64,000 bases of DNA. It comes from Hyaloraphidium curvatum. Its lineage: Eukaryota > Monoblepharomycota > Hyaloraphidiomycetes > Hyaloraphidiales > Hyaloraphidiaceae. The position numbers and the translations under genes were made by a program. The stretch lies in NCBI GenBank assembly GCA_025558095.1, contig JAIVFI010000007.1:310001-374000 (forward strand). Direction: 5' to 3'. The notes under the pieces are model-generated. The model did not search any database and was not told where the DNA came from. It was given only the letters and a program-made list of their open reading frames with translations. Positions within the stretch are counted from its first letter, which is position 1. The number at the start of each line of letters is the position of its first letter. Of the stretch, positions 23,940 to 36,091 are shown piece after piece.

Positions 23940-24172
23940 CCCTCGAGCACCACCACCCGCCGACCTTTCGGTCCCCTTCCACACCTTAAAGTTCGCCCAG
24001 CTGCCTCTGCCCCGAAGGAGGAAAGGGGAAAGAGGGAGTTGCTGGGCAACAATTAGGCGCGGCTCGATACCCATACCCTATCTATGCCCGGTCTCGAGAG
24101 TTTTTCTCTAGATTCCGATGTATACCCCGCCGCGCACTATTGGACACCACTCCCGGCTATACCGTTGGCAAT
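23940..24172 (+). other. Fanzor 3' flank: candidate guide-RNA/element-end region and Trs33 promoter
   Basis: Only 233 bp separate the Fanzor stop from the Trs33 start. A small hairpin is visible at 24038-24050 (GTTGC, TGG loop, GCAAC). A second, weak one (AGAG, T5 loop, CTCT) lies at about 24098-24110. A purine-rich tract precedes the first. In characterised Fanzors the guide RNA overlaps the 3' end of the gene and its flank, so this is the place to look. That assignment is inference from family behaviour, not from a conserved motif. Confidence 0.35.
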
Positions 24173-25075
24173 ATGTCCGCGACGCCGATCGCGTCTCCGG
24201 CGTCTGCGCCGCAGTACAACACGGTGACGCTGACGCCGACGGACCCGGGGCAGCGGTTCGTCGCGGACGCGGTGCTCGAGCTGCTGCTCGCCGAGTGCGT
24301 CGACGCGTTCCACCGCGACGTCGCCGCCGCCGCGCAGCTCGGAACGGACATCGCAGGCGGCGTCGCGCAGCTGAGCCTCGCAGGGGCGAACGGCGCGGGC
24401 GGGAGGCGCGCGCCGCGGTCCGGGGCGCCGGTGCGAAGCGCGGAGGACCTGGACGAGCTGACGGAGAACGAGCGGGAGCAGGCCTACTACAAGCTGGAGA
24501 ACATGGGCTACCGGGTCGGCATGGCGTTCGTGGAGAGGTGGAGACGCGTCGGGCGCGCTGCCGGCGCGATCGGGACGCCGACGCCCGTCCTCCCCGCCCA
24601 GGGCGACGCGGGACCGGCCGCGGTTCATCGACACGCTCGACGTCGTCAAGTTCATCTGCAAGGAGTTCTGGACGTCCGTGTTCCGGAAGCAGGTCGACAA
24701 TTTGAAGACGAACCACAAGGGCGTCTACGTGCTCACGGACAACCAGTTCCGGTGGTTCATGCGGATGTCGACCGACGGCGGCATGGCCGAGACCATCAGG
24801 AAATCCTTCCCCGTGGGATCTGCTGACTCATTTTGGGTGCGATGAACGCGCCTGATCGGGCCCATTGTAGCACCTCGCCTTCCCCTGCGGCCTCATCCGG
24901 GGCGCCCTCGCCAACCTCGGCATCCCGAGCGTGGTCCTCGCAGAGGTCACGGCATTACCGGCATGTGGGTTGATTGTGGTGGTGCGGCATTGTCGCGCCT
25001 GACGGTGCCGTGCCTCCAGGTACCTTCCAGATCAAGGTGACGGAGAAACCGGCCAGCGTCGTGCGGCCCCAATGA
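24173..25075 (+). CDS. TRS33: TRAPP complex subunit Trs33 (TRAPPC6)
   Basis: Exons 24173-24537, 24602-24812, 24871-24964 and 25020-25075 give about 241 aa. The core is unmistakable: YYKLENMGYRVGMAFVER, RPRFIDTLDVVKFICKEFW, VFRKQVDNLKTNHKGVYVL, HLAFPCGLIRGALANLGIP and the closing LPACTFQIKVTEKP. It is a Bet3-like longin-type subunit of the TRAPP Rab-exchange complex, acting in ER-Golgi and intra-Golgi traffic. An upstream in-frame ATG at 24140 would add 11 residues; 24173 is preferred because it begins at a more ordinary MSATP start and leaves room for a promoter. Confidence 0.93.
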
Positions 25076-25195
25076 TACCCAGCGCCGCGGACGCTCTCTT
25101 CAGCTATGGACACGGTTGTTGCGTGCACTATTTCAGGGTAGTAGAAGAGGATATCACACCGAAAAGACCGCCGCCCCTCGAGCCAACCGCCGCCC

Positions 25196-27663
25196 TCAAG
25201 GCTCCAGCTCCCCGGCCTTGAACGTCCACACGGCCCCCGAGTTCTTTGCCAGCTCCTTCATGATCTTCTGGTACGCCGCCGGCGGCGGCGCCGACAGCGA
25301 TTTGGCCACCACCTCCCCCGTCACCTCGGCCTTGCGGACCGCGCCGCCCGCGGCGCGGCGGAAGAGGTCCACGACGATGTCGCGGTACGGGTCCACGGCG
25401 GCGTCGTTGGTCCGGCGGAGCACGTACGCGCCGCGGACCTCGACGGCGAGCTCGTCGAGGACGGAGCGGAGGAAGAGGTCCGTGACGTGGGAGGGGCGCA
25501 GTTCGTTGCCCTCGGCTTCTGCAAAACGGGGACCGGTGAGATCAAGCCATGAACACCAGCGAAGGGGGAAACCCACGGGTATCGCCCGCCCGCGCCCACA
25601 GCAGGCTCTTGATCACCTCGAACCGCAGCACGCCGTGCCTGAGGAGGGCCCGCCGCACCAGGTCGCGCGCCTGCTCGTTGGCCGTCGTCCCCGTGGGAGG
25701 GTAGTCGCTCGCCGGCACCGGGTTCTGGGGGTATTCCGTGACGTCGGCCGGCTTGGCGACCGGCGCCGGCGCGGCCGCGGGCGCCGCGGGTGCTTTGCCC
25801 TTGCCCTTGGCGGCAGCCGCCGCGGGGGGCTTGGGCCCCTGCACGCCCGGCGCCGGAGCCGCCGCGGGCGCGGGTGCGGCCTTGGGGGCGGGCGGCGTCG
25901 GCCCCACCGCAGGCACGGGGACCTGCAGCGGCACCGCCAGCGGCTTGGCCCCCTCCCCCACCGAGTTCTGCCTCCTCGGCGCCCCCGGTCCCGCCGCCCC
26001 CGCCGCCTTCTTGGCCGGCTTGCTGTGCAGCTCCCTCTCCGCGTGCGCCAGCTCCTTCTCGAACGCGATCGCCAGCTTCGCTGCCAGCACCGCCTGCTCC
26101 CTCGCGAACCCCTCGTCCCTCCCCGTCCTGAGCTCCCACCCCTCGCCGGGCACCAGCACCGCGATCTCCTGCAGCATCGCCGTGGCCATGGCCAGCGGGA
26201 GGTGCGTGCGCTCGACGAGCTGCGCCCGCGAGACGCGGTCGCCGTCCATGAACATCTTGAGGAGAACCTGGCGCGCGGCGGCGGGGCGGTCGCGGTACAC
26301 GACGGCTGAGCGGACGACCCAGCAGCCCTGCACGAGGGTGGCGACCTTGGGAAGCTCCTCGAGGATGCGGTCGTCCGAGTAGTAGGAGGGAACGAGGGTG
26401 CGGAGGGTGGAGAAACGGATTATGTTGGCTGTGGGCAAGCAAATCTACGCGTCAGCTCCGCGCGCCGCCGCAGAAGTCGATGCGACCCACCGTTGACCAT
26501 GAGGCACTTGAGCTGCTCCGGCAGCGGCAGGGTGTGTATGTCGGCCAACGACAGCCCCTTGAGGATCTGGTACTCCTCTTTACCGTCGCTGTTGACCTTG
26601 GACAGGCTCGCGGACGAAGACCGCGGGGCCACCTCGTCCAGGTACGTCCGAGCCGTGGTGGCGACGTCGGCCTCGGGTGCGTCGGCCTCGGAGACGAACA
26701 GGCCCGCCGAGGCGGCGGCGGACTCGTACGAGCCCTCGTCGTGGATGGCCAGCGGGATCCAGGCCTCCTCCTCGGCCTGCTTGCGCATGAGCGCCTCGGC
26801 GGAGCGGCGCGCGTTCTCCTCGCGGTTCTCGTTGACCTCGGTCTTGCGCAGCGACATCTGGAAAAGCCAGCGGGTGAGTCGGCAGCCACCGGCAACGTGC
26901 AGGAGCAGCGCACCTGAACCAGGCGGCCGCCGCCCTGCCCCGCCTGGTCCTCGCCCGGTGCCGGCGCGCCGTCGGGCTTTGCGGCGCCCCTCTCCTTGGG
27001 CTTGTTGAGGTAGGCCAGGTTCGGGCGCAGCTGCACCGCGGCGTGGATCGGGGTCAGGTGCAGGGCGCCGCCGCGAACGGCGCCGACCATGTAGGTGGCC
27101 GAGGCGGGCACGGGCGCCGAGGAGTAGACCTGCGCGTCCAGCAGCTTCTTCCCCTTGCCCTTTGCCGCGTCGGTTGCGCCCTCGGCCAGCTCCTCGCCGC
27201 GGTGTGCGTCGTAGCGCGAGCTGTTTGTGTCGAGCGGCACGGCGACCTCGAGCATGCCGGCGCGCGGCTTGATGCGGCCCGAGCGCGGCGGCAGCGCGGC
27301 GGGGAACGGGCCGGCGCGCAGCGGGAACTGCAGCAGGTACAGCCTGCCGGCGCCGCCCATCGCCTGGTTGAAGAACACGTCGAGCTCCTCGACGACCTCG
27401 TCGTCGTCGGCCGGGTCCTCGCCGGGGTCCCCGCCCTCGCCGTCCCCCTCCCCGTCGCCCTCCCCGCCGTCGCTCTCGGCGTCGGCCATCGCCACGTCAT
27501 CGTCGACGACGTGGGCTGCCTCCTCGGCGTGCGCGAACGCGGCCTCGTCGCGCAACCTGTTCTCCTCGTAGCGGTCCATGCGGTCGCCGTCGGCGGGCAC
27601 GGCCTCCTCCGCCGCGTCATCGTCGTCGCTGCTCTCCACGACGCGCCGCCGCCGCGGTGGCAT
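25196..27663 (-). CDS. DNA-directed RNA polymerase III subunit RPC5 (Rpc37-like)
   Basis: Minus-strand exons 27663-26914, 26857-26491, 26428-25577 and 25518-25196 give about 763 aa; introns are 56-62 nt. An acidic N-terminus is followed by the Sin/RPC5 N-domain. This has VVEELDVFFNQ, RLYLLQFPLRAGPFPA, EVAVPLDTNSSRYD, YSSAPVPASATYMVGAVRGGALHLTPI and then the LRPNLAYL end. The second half has HTLPLPEQLKCLMVNANIIRFSTLRTLVP and winged-helix-like segments (KVATLVQGCWVVRSAVVY), as in animal RPC5, which is longer than yeast Rpc37. RPC5 with RPC4 forms the Pol III initiation/termination subcomplex. A Pro/Ala low-complexity linker occupies about residues 520-610. The start is 121 bp from the coronin start. 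Confidence 0.88.
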
Positions 27664-27784
27664 CCTTCCGCGGAACCGAGAGCTAGGGGGAGCTAGACGC
27701 GTTGATGACTTGTTTGCCCGCGCCCGCCCTTCACCCCGACCCCGGCCGGCCCCAGCGCTCCATTGCGGTCAGCCGGCCACTAAA

Positions 27785-30684
27785 ATGTTTAAGGACGCAT
27801 CGAAATACCGCAACTCGGTGTTCTCGGCCGCGCGGCCCGAGGACCGCTACGTGTTCGACCGCGCCGCCGCGGCCCACGGCGGCGACGCGTTCCCCGGCAT
27901 AGACGCCAACGCGTCGATCTTCGCCTTCAAATCCGCGTCGCACGGTAACGTCGGCATCGGCCAGCTCGCGCACCGCGGCAAGCCCGCGCCCTTCTCGGAC
28001 GTGGCCGTCGGCGTCAACCCGACCGCCCTCGCGCTCTCGCCGTTCTTCGCCGCCGAGCCCGGGCTGCTGGCCGCCGGCGGCGACAATGGCGCCGTCGCGC
28101 TGGTCTCGCTGGACGTGGACGGCAGCAAACCGAGCGTGGCCGCGGCGAGCACCGTGACGCTGTCGGGCCACGCCAAGCGCGTCGAGTTCGTGGGCTTCCA
28201 CCCCGTGGCCAGCGGGATCGTCACCTCGGCCGCCGGCGCCGAGCTCTTCCTCTGGGACGCCGAAAAAGCGGAACCGCGCTCCAAAATGGCCGACCTCAAG
28301 GACGTCACCTGGTCCTTCTCCTACTCGGCCGACGGCCGCATCCTCGCCGCCTCGTCCAAGGACGGCCTCCTCCGCCTCCTCGACGCGCAGAACGGCGGCG
28401 CCCCCACCTCTTCCGCCCCGGCCTCGACCGGCCCCAAAGCCTGGCGCGCGACCTGGCTCACGGGCCTCTCGGGGCCGTACGTGCTCACCACCGCCTTTTC
28501 GCCCTCGCGCTCCCGCGAGATGCGCCTCTGGGACGCCCGCGCGCTTGCCAAACCCGTCTCGAGTAAGCCTGTCGACTCGGATCCCGCGGTGCTCATCCCC
28601 GTGTACGACCACGACACCAACATCGTCGCCACGGCGTCGCGGGGCAGCCCTGTGCTGAAATGGTACGAGGCAAAGACGTCGGGCATGGTCGACGGCGCGA
28701 CCACCTACGGCGGCCGCGACCCGCTCGGCGGGCTGTGCGCGGTGCCCAAGCCCGCGCTGGATGTGATGGCCTGCGAGGTGGTCCGCCTGCTCGCGCCGTC
28801 GGCGTCCGGAGACGCCGTGGTGCCCATCTCGGCGCGGGTGCCGCGGAGATCGTACCTGGATTTCCAGGCGGAGCTGTTCCCGGATTCCTTTGGGGGCAGG
28901 CCGGCGCTCGCGGCGGGGGGCTTCTGGGCGGGTGAGGCGGCGGAGGTCGCGTTGGTGAGCCTGGATCCCAAGAAGCCGTCGGACGTTTTCGGGCTTCCGG
29001 CGCCGGAGGCCAAGTCGGCCGCCGCACCCGCTGCTCCCGCGCCGGCCGCCCCGGTCGCCGGGGAGTCGAAGCCCGCGGAGGCGTCGGCACCCGTGGACAG
29101 CGCACCCGTGGCTGCGTCCTCCTCCCCGGCCGACACTGCTCCGGAAAGCACGGCCGCTGCGGCTCCTTCCGAGGAACCGACCAAGGAGACACCCGCTCCC
29201 GCACCAAAGGGCACGCCGCCGAGGAGCACGTACAGTGCGCCGCTCGCGCCGGTCAAGACCTCCGCCTTCCGCTTCCTGGTCAGCACCGGCCACGCCCTCT
29301 TCGACAACCTGAAAAGCCTCTCGATCGTCATTCCCAACGAATCCGATGCCGTCGCCGCCACCCTGTCGATCATCTGCTTCCCGCTCGGCGGCCCCGGCGG
29401 CCGCATCGGTGTGGTCCCCACCGCATCGGCCGGCAAGCCCAACGCAGCCACCCGCCTCCCCGCGCAAATCCCGGCTTTGCTCAACCACGGCGACGTTTAT
29501 GACTTTGCCGCGGACCCGTTCGATCCCCTGCGGCTGGCCGCCGGGTGCGACGACGGCAAGGTCCGCGTGTGGAATGTCGATCCCGCCATGCAGGCCGACC
29601 GCGACGCCGCCTCGGCCGACTCCGTGCTGGCCGGCCACGCGAGCAGGGTCAACGTCGTGCGGTTCCACCCCCGCGCGCGGGACGTGCTGCTCACCGCCTC
29701 GACGGACAGGACGCTGCGGCTGTGGGACCTGGCGGCGGGGAAGGAGCTGCTCAAGGCGGACATGCCCGACGGCGCGCTGGCGGCGGCGTTTTCGCCCGAC
29801 GGGACCAAGATCGCGGTGCTCGGGCGCGACAAGCGCCTCCGCGTGCTGGACGCGCGGACGGGCGCCGAGAAGGCAGGGTGGCCGTCGCACGAGGGGATCA
29901 AGGGCGCTCGGGCGGTCTGGCTCTCCGATTCGAGGCTGGCGAGCGTGGGGTTCGGCAAGGCCGCCCGCCGCGAGATCAACGTGTACGACCTGGGCAAGCC
30001 CGAGTCGGAGCCCAGGGCGACGCAGGTGGACATCAACCCGGGGATCTTGTCGCCGTTCTGGGACGAGGATCTGGGGCTGCTGTTCCTCGCCGGCAGGGGG
30101 GACCGGAACGTGTCGGTGTGGTCGGTCGGGGAGGAGGGTGAGGCGACGCTGCTCACGCGGTACGAGAGCGGGGGCGTCACCCAAGGGTTGGCATTCTTCC
30201 CCAAGACGGCCGTGGACGTTACCAAGGTCGAGGTTGCAAAGTGAGGCGCTTCTTGGGCAGCGTTTCTTTCGATCGCTCACTCCCATTCCTCAGGTGCTGG
30301 CGCCTGACGTCGCAGAACATAGAGCTCGTGAGCTTCACGCTCCCGCGCTCGCGGACCGACGTCTTCCAGGACAACCTGTACCCGCCCACGCGCGACGTGT
30401 CCAAGCCGGCCGTCGAGTCTGCCTCGACGTGGTTCGGCGGCGAGGACGGCGAGACGGCTCGGGTAAGCCTCAAGCCCGCGGACATGGCGGCGCTCTCGGA
30501 GCGCGCCGAGGACCCGGCGCCCAAGGCGGCCGCCTCGGGGCACAGCCAGAGGGAGATGATCGGCCAGGACTCGGAGAAGGCGTTCGTCAATACGCTGCTC
30601 AAGGCGGCCCGGGCGCACGAGGACCTCGAGGAGGGCAGCTGGGAGGACAAGAAGGAGGGCGTGGATCCCGACGAGTGGGATTGA
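27785..30684 (+). CDS. tandem coronin (coronin-7/POD-1 type)
   Basis: Two exons, 27785-30240 and 30294-30684, about 948 aa. It contains two coronin beta-propellers in one chain. The first starts with the coronin signature SKYRNSVFSAARPEDRYV and has WD-like repeats to about residue 390. A Pro/Ala linker follows (about 400-480), then a second unit with DVYDF-like repeats ending in VWSVGEEGE. Downstream are the coronin extension LTSQNIELVSFTLPRSRTDVFQDNLYPPTR and a short acidic end DPDEWD, the Trp-containing acidic tail that binds Arp2/3 in coronin-7 relatives. Animal coronin-7 works in Golgi traffic and POD-1 in actin/microtubule crosslinking. The exon 1/2 intron is 53 nt. A 68-bp duplication overlaps the stop codon. 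Confidence 0.9.
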
Positions 30685-30798
30685 AATTAGCGTATCTATG
30701 TCTTGAAATGGGAATCGCATTACCGACACAGGATCCCGACGAGTGGGATTGAAATTAGCGTATCTATGTCTTGAAATGGGAATCGCATTACCGACACA
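30663..30798 (+). repeat. perfect 68-bp tandem duplication across the coronin stop codon
   Basis: Units 30663-30730 and 30731-30798 are identical by direct reading. The first copy carries the last codons and the stop of the coronin gene; the second lies in its 3' untranslated region, so the protein is unchanged. Perfect identity implies a recent event or an assembly artefact. Confidence 0.9.
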
Positions 30799-30841
30799 GT
30801 ATTTGACTTGGTATCGTGACGCAGGCGCAACCGGAGGACCG

Positions 30842-31835
30842 TCACTCCTCCTCCCCGGGAATAGGCTCCCCTTCGTCCCCGAAATCCCGCTCCTTCACTT
30901 CCTCGTCCTCCCCGAACTGCAGCGCGTGGTCAATCTGGTAAAGCACGGCCTCGATCGAATCCTCGTCCTTGATGTTCAAGGGCATGAACGAGACCATGCT
31001 AAACTCCTCGACAAGGCGTACGACGGCCTCGTTAAGCTTGTGGAACTTTGGCCGCGATTGGGACTGCGCATCGTCCAGCAGCACCGACGGATCCGGGTCC
31101 AGATATCTGGCAGGCCGCGCGGTCCGTTGGCCACCGTCCATAAACCGACCTAGGCTCGCCCACCTATCCATATCCTCGCTCTTGGCCCGCTTCCCAAGGA
31201 GGTCCATTTTGCTCAGCACGTTGACGTGCGGGATCTCCAGCTGAAGCATCGCCGACATTGCGCTCAGCACCCCCGAAAAGAACTTTGACGGGTCGTCGAT
31301 GTACTGGCTGTCGATCAGGTAGACGCCGCAGACCGAATACCCGAGCCGCTGCAGGCCCGTGACGACCTGCTTCATGACCGGGAAATGGGTGTAGACCTCG
31401 ATCTGCCCCGGGCAGTCGATGACAAGGTAATCGTCGCCGTACTCGGCGAGCTCCTCCTCCAACCAGTCCATGTTGTTGACCAGGAACTCCATGCAGTAGA
31501 TGAGGCCCCCGTTGGGCCCCAGGCCGAGCTCCTCCATCACGTCGTCCAGGCTGATGAGCTCCCGCACGTCTTGACGCGTCGGGCACGTCAGTCCCGGCTC
31601 ACACGGCAGACTGGGCTACCAGCCCACCAATAGACGGTTGGTACTCGAAGTTTTCCGCGGCCGGGTCCAGGTTCACGAGGTGCATCGGCCTCCCAATGGC
31701 CTCGGCATGGCTCATGATCGTCTGGCAGAAGGTGGACTGAAAACGGCCGGTTCAAGGCCGGAAATAGACCGTTGCCATGGAGATCGCCACCTTTCCCGTC
31801 CCCGCGGGGCCCATGACCAGCTGACAGGCCTTCAT
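30842..31835 (-). CDS. GPN3: GPN-loop GTPase 3
   Basis: Minus-strand exons 31835-31791, 31736-31628, 31569-31164 and 31106-30842 give 274 aa. The P-loop GPAGTGKSTF is split by the first intron. The GPN signature is in GLGPNGGLIYC. Switch motifs are NLDPAAENFEY and DCPGQIEVYTHFPVM, and the base-recognition motif is VNVLSKMDLL. The C-terminal EFSMVSFMPLNIKDEDSIEAVLYQIDHALQFGED matches GPN3 rather than GPN1 or GPN2. GPN GTPases assemble and import RNA polymerase II and III. The start is 261 bp from the importin-9 start on the opposite strand. Confidence 0.93.
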
Positions 31836-32096
31836 CTTTCGCCGGGAAAGAGGTTGTTGGGCTTTGATCCCTTCGTGGGGGGACGTGTGTGGAAGAGGGC
31901 GAGCCCACGGCACAACACGCGCGGCGGACCGTTCTCAGAGTGATCCGAACGCGTCGAGAAAAGGGGGAAACGGTTCCGGAGTTTCTGCGGGAGGGAGAGC
32001 TCGGCCGTCTGGGGAGGACGCGGCCCTTCTTCTTCGGGACCCCAGTTGCCCCCTTTCCCCTCTCGGCCTTGCCCCTGTGAATGAAATACGGCCAAG

Positions 32097-35000
32097 ATGA
32101 TGGGAGCAGGATATGACCAGGCTGTTTTTGAGGCGCTCTCGGGATGCCTCGACCCGGCGCCCAACGTGCGAATGGCGGCGGAGCTCCAAATCAAGCACCT
32201 GATGGCGAGCGACGGTGGGACACCCGACGGGACTGGCGGGAGAGCAACCGAAGGCTCATTCCGGAACAAAGACTTTGCCGTGGTGCTCGTACAGATTGCG
32301 CTGGCGCAGAATGCTCCGTGGGCACAGCGGCAGCTAGCCGCGGTCACGCTGAAGAACCTCACGGACCGGCACTGGTCGCCGAACAACGACAAATTCGAGC
32401 CACCGGAGATTTCGGAAGCGGTTGGATCTGGTCGTAAGCTCCTGGGGCACAAACTCACCTGGTTCCCAGACAAAGACGATCGTGAAGGACAACATCCTGA
32501 TGGGCTTGGCTGACCCGTTGCCGAAAATGCGGGCAGCTATGGTGGGCGTTGGCGGCCATGCCTCTATGCCTGCAGTGCTGGAACAACATCTACTCCATAC
32601 AGGCCCAGGTGGTCTCGAAGATCGCTCACACGGACTGGCCCGAGACATGGCCGTCGCTCCTCGACAACCTCGTCGCCAACCTGCGGAGCGACGACCCGAA
32701 CCGGGTCCACGGAACCATGCGCGTGCTTGTCGAGTTCATGAAGTCGGACATCACGGACCAGCAGTTCCCTCACGTCCATCCGGTTCTGTTCCCGGAGCTC
32801 TACCGGATCCTTTGCACAGAGAACGTGGGTCGCAGTTCCAAATCTCGAAGACACAAACCTAACTCCCTCCAGACCTACTCGCCACAAACACGAGGTCGGG
32901 CGGTCGCCATCTTCCGTCTGTCGGTCGACATGCTCGACCAGGTCAAGCTGGAGTTTCCGGACGCGCCGAAGCTGTTCCTCAAGCCGCTGCTACCCACGTG
33001 GATGGAAGCTTTCCAGAAGATCCTCACGACCAGCAGCGCGGACTCTGGCGTCGGCGAGGTCGGGCTTCGAATTGAGATACTCAAGGTTCGTTGGCAAATT
33101 CTCAAGTTGCAGGACAGCATCTTGACACTCTCTACTTGCAGGCGCTCACGACTCTGGTCAACACCTTCCTCAAACTGTGTGGCCCGTATCTTCAGCAGTG
33201 TCTTGCGATCGCGGGCCAGAACCTGCGCTTGATCCTCCCGCGTTACGTTGCCGAGGTGGTCAATGCTCCGGAAGACGGAGACGACGACGCACTCGGGGAC
33301 CGCGATTCGGACGGGGAAGTGATTCGTGTCGAGACGTTGCTCTACCAGTACTTTGAGTTCCTGGGAGCCATGGGCCAGAGTCGTCAGACCCGGAAGCTGT
33401 TTTCGGCTGGCGGCTTTCTTCCCGATCTCGTGAAGATGCTCATCGGCTACGCCATGCTTACCAACGAGCAGGTGAGTGCAACAGCTCTCTTCGTGAGGCT
33501 GTGGGATGACTTTTTTTTGCAGGCCGAGGCCTGGGGCTCGGACGTGAACCAGTACGTCCTCGACGAGGACGACGAAACGTACAGCTTCAACGTCAGAATC
33601 GCCGCGAGTGAGCTGCTCGCGAACCTCGGCGAAGCTTTCGGGGTCGATCTGCTGAACGGACTCATCGCGGGAACGCATGCGCTCATGGGGGATGCGAACG
33701 ACCTCCGGTCGAGAGCTGACCCGACGTGGTGGAAGCCCCGCGAAGCCTCTTTGCTCTCGATCGGCAAGCTCGCCGACGAGCTCATGGAGGCCATGCAGCA
33801 AAACCAGGTTCAGTTTGACATCGCGGGGCTTTTCAGCCATGTCGTGCTCGACAGCATGAAGGCTTCCGGTGGGAATCGAGCTGAACCGGCTTGCCATTTG
33901 ATCTGATCCATTTCCCTCGGCAGATTGCCCTTTCCTGCAGGGTCGAGCCATCTGGTTTGCGTCCCGCTTCTCTTCCGTACTGCCGGCCGAGCTGGCTCAG
34001 CAGTACGTCGCCGCTGCCGCGTCTGCTGCTTCGCAAAGCGACTCTGTTCCGGTTCGAATCTGCGGCGTCAAGGCGATCCAAGCCTTCTCGCTCTCCATGG
34101 ACTCCGCTGCTCTCCAACCGTACCAGCAGCAGATGCTCGACGGGCTGCTTGCGTTGATGCCCAACGCGAGCGAGGAGATCGCCGTCCTCGTATTGGAGAC
34201 ACTGCCCTCGGTCCTCAAAATTGACGCACGGACCACGGCTGCCTACTATGCACGAATCACGGATCTTACCCTAGAGCTGTGGAGCCGTTACCACGGAGGT
34301 TAGCGGAGCTTTTTGCGTGATGTTGCTGCGCTGATCGTTGCGTTCCTCCAGATCATCTGTTCTCGTCCATCGTGGACGACGTCTTCGAGGTGCTCGCTTC
34401 GAACGAGCTTTGCGCGCCGCAGATGCAGGATAAGGCCATCCCATTACTGCTCCAAGCCATTTCGGTGACCTACGATCCCTCGACCACGGCTTCCCTAATC
34501 TCTGGCGCGATGGACATCCTGGGAACGCTTATCAAGGGATCGCAGCAATCTCTGGCGGACGGGCAGGCATTCGCCATCTACAACGTCCTCTTCCCCCTTC
34601 TCCTTGAGACGTCGGATCCCAACATCTTGCAATCAGGGCAGGTCTGCTTGCGGTGGATCGTGCAGTGCGACATTGAGAAGCTGTTGAAATGGTAGGGTCT
34701 CCAGCGGTCGTCATTTGCATGCCTTCTCAACGTGGCGTGCAGGACTGACGGCAAGGGGGTCAGTGGAATGCACAACCTGATGCTCTTCATGTCAAAGCTC
34801 TTGGCCAGCGACAACAACGAGTCGGCCTCGGCATTCATCGGCGATCTGATCACCAAAGTGATCGAGAAGGCCGGACCGCACCTGCAACCCGTGCTGCCGG
34901 ACCTGCTCACGGCGGTCGCGCGCCGGTTGGAAGCAGCACAGACCTCGACCTTCGTACAGAGCCTGTCTCAGGTCTTCCTTCAGCTCCTGCAAACGCAGGC

Positions 35001-35902
35001 GGAGACCGTCGTCTCTTTCCTGAGCGGATTGACCATCAATGGGAAGAACGGGCTCGAGATCTTCCTCCGCGCGTGGTGCGAGAACTACCAGTACTTCCAG
35101 GGTTACTACGTGCTGAAGCTCAAGTGGGTGCCCCACCTGTCGAAAGGCGCGCAAGCTCACAGTCTATGCAGCGCCATCTCGATGACCAAGCTCTTCCTTC
35201 TGAACAATCCGCTCGCGTCGGCCGTCACCGTCAAGGGCGACATCGTCGAGCAGCCCGCTGCCTCGGGCAAGATCAAGACAAGGTCCCAGTCGCGCAAGAA
35301 CCCCGAGCAGTACACTGCGATCCCGTTCCCGGCAAAGGCGATCAAGCTGCTGCTTTGGGACTTCAAGACCAATCTGGAAAACGCAGTGACGACAGCTTCC
35401 CCCGCGCAAAATGAGCCGGAAAGCGACGTTCTCGAAGAAGAAGACGGTTCGAGCGAGGTAGGAACCTGTCCGCTGCTCGCTGGAACTTGCACGCTGACTG
35501 CGATCTGCAAACAGGCGGGAGATTGGGAAGATGTGGACGAAGAGTCCGGGCTGGCTACCCCGGACGAGTTCACATACCTCTCGGGTGAGTTGCGCCCACT
35601 CGCAGCACTGTGCACTTTCTCAAGCGCTCGATCGGCAGAGCTTGCGGATGAGGGAGCTGCGGACTGGAAGGAAGAGGAGAGCCTGGATCCGGACCTCAGA
35701 AACGATCCGATCTACCATACCAACATGAAGGTGAGCGTCCTCGCGATTGGCACGTTGCCCCGGCTCACGTTTCGCGCAGGAATATCTTGTACAGTTCTTC
35801 AAGTCGTGCCAGGCGCAGGACCTGAATCACTTTTCGACTATATCCAGCCAATACCTGACCGATCAAGAGCGCAAAGTGCTCCATTTCGTTCTGTCGCAAT
35901 AA
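32097..35902 (+). CDS. importin-9 / Kap114 karyopherin
   Basis: Twelve exons: 32097-32420, 32470-32541, 32603-32824, 32873-33085, 33142-33471, 33523-33868, 33924-34298, 34352-34691, 34743-35457, 35515-35584, 35639-35730 and 35780-35902, about 1073 aa. The importin-beta N-domain pattern WAQRQLAAVTLKNLTDRHW is followed by HTDWPETWPSLLDNL, RVHGTMRVLVEF and WGSDVNQYVLDEDDETYSFNVR. The segment CPFLQGRAIWFASRF and the C-terminal DPIYHTNMKEYLVQFFKSC with LTDQERKVL fit IPO9/Kap114 specifically. It carries histones H2A-H2B and TBP into the nucleus. An acidic insert lies near the C-terminus, as in Kap114. The first donor (GTTGGA at 32421) is weaker than the others, so the exon 1/2 join is the least certain. 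Confidence 0.9.
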
Positions 35903-36091
35903 TGTATCCTCCCGAATTCCATTTCTGATTCCCATAAGGCTCATTCGGTCGGCAGTCGAGTTATTCGCTCCGGCCGCCAGGAGTGGCGCCTGTCCGCGCG
36001 CACCCATCAGTGAGCGAAGTGACTGAAGTGTCTCAAAGTGGTCGGGCTGCCGCTCCACGTTTCATGCCCGGTGCTCTAGGAAGGCTGGGAC

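Noticed and set aside
27731-30286. 851-residue minus-strand open frame antisense to coronin
   Set aside because: Its Arg/Gly/His-rich translation mirrors the coronin codons; the plus strand encodes clear beta-propellers.
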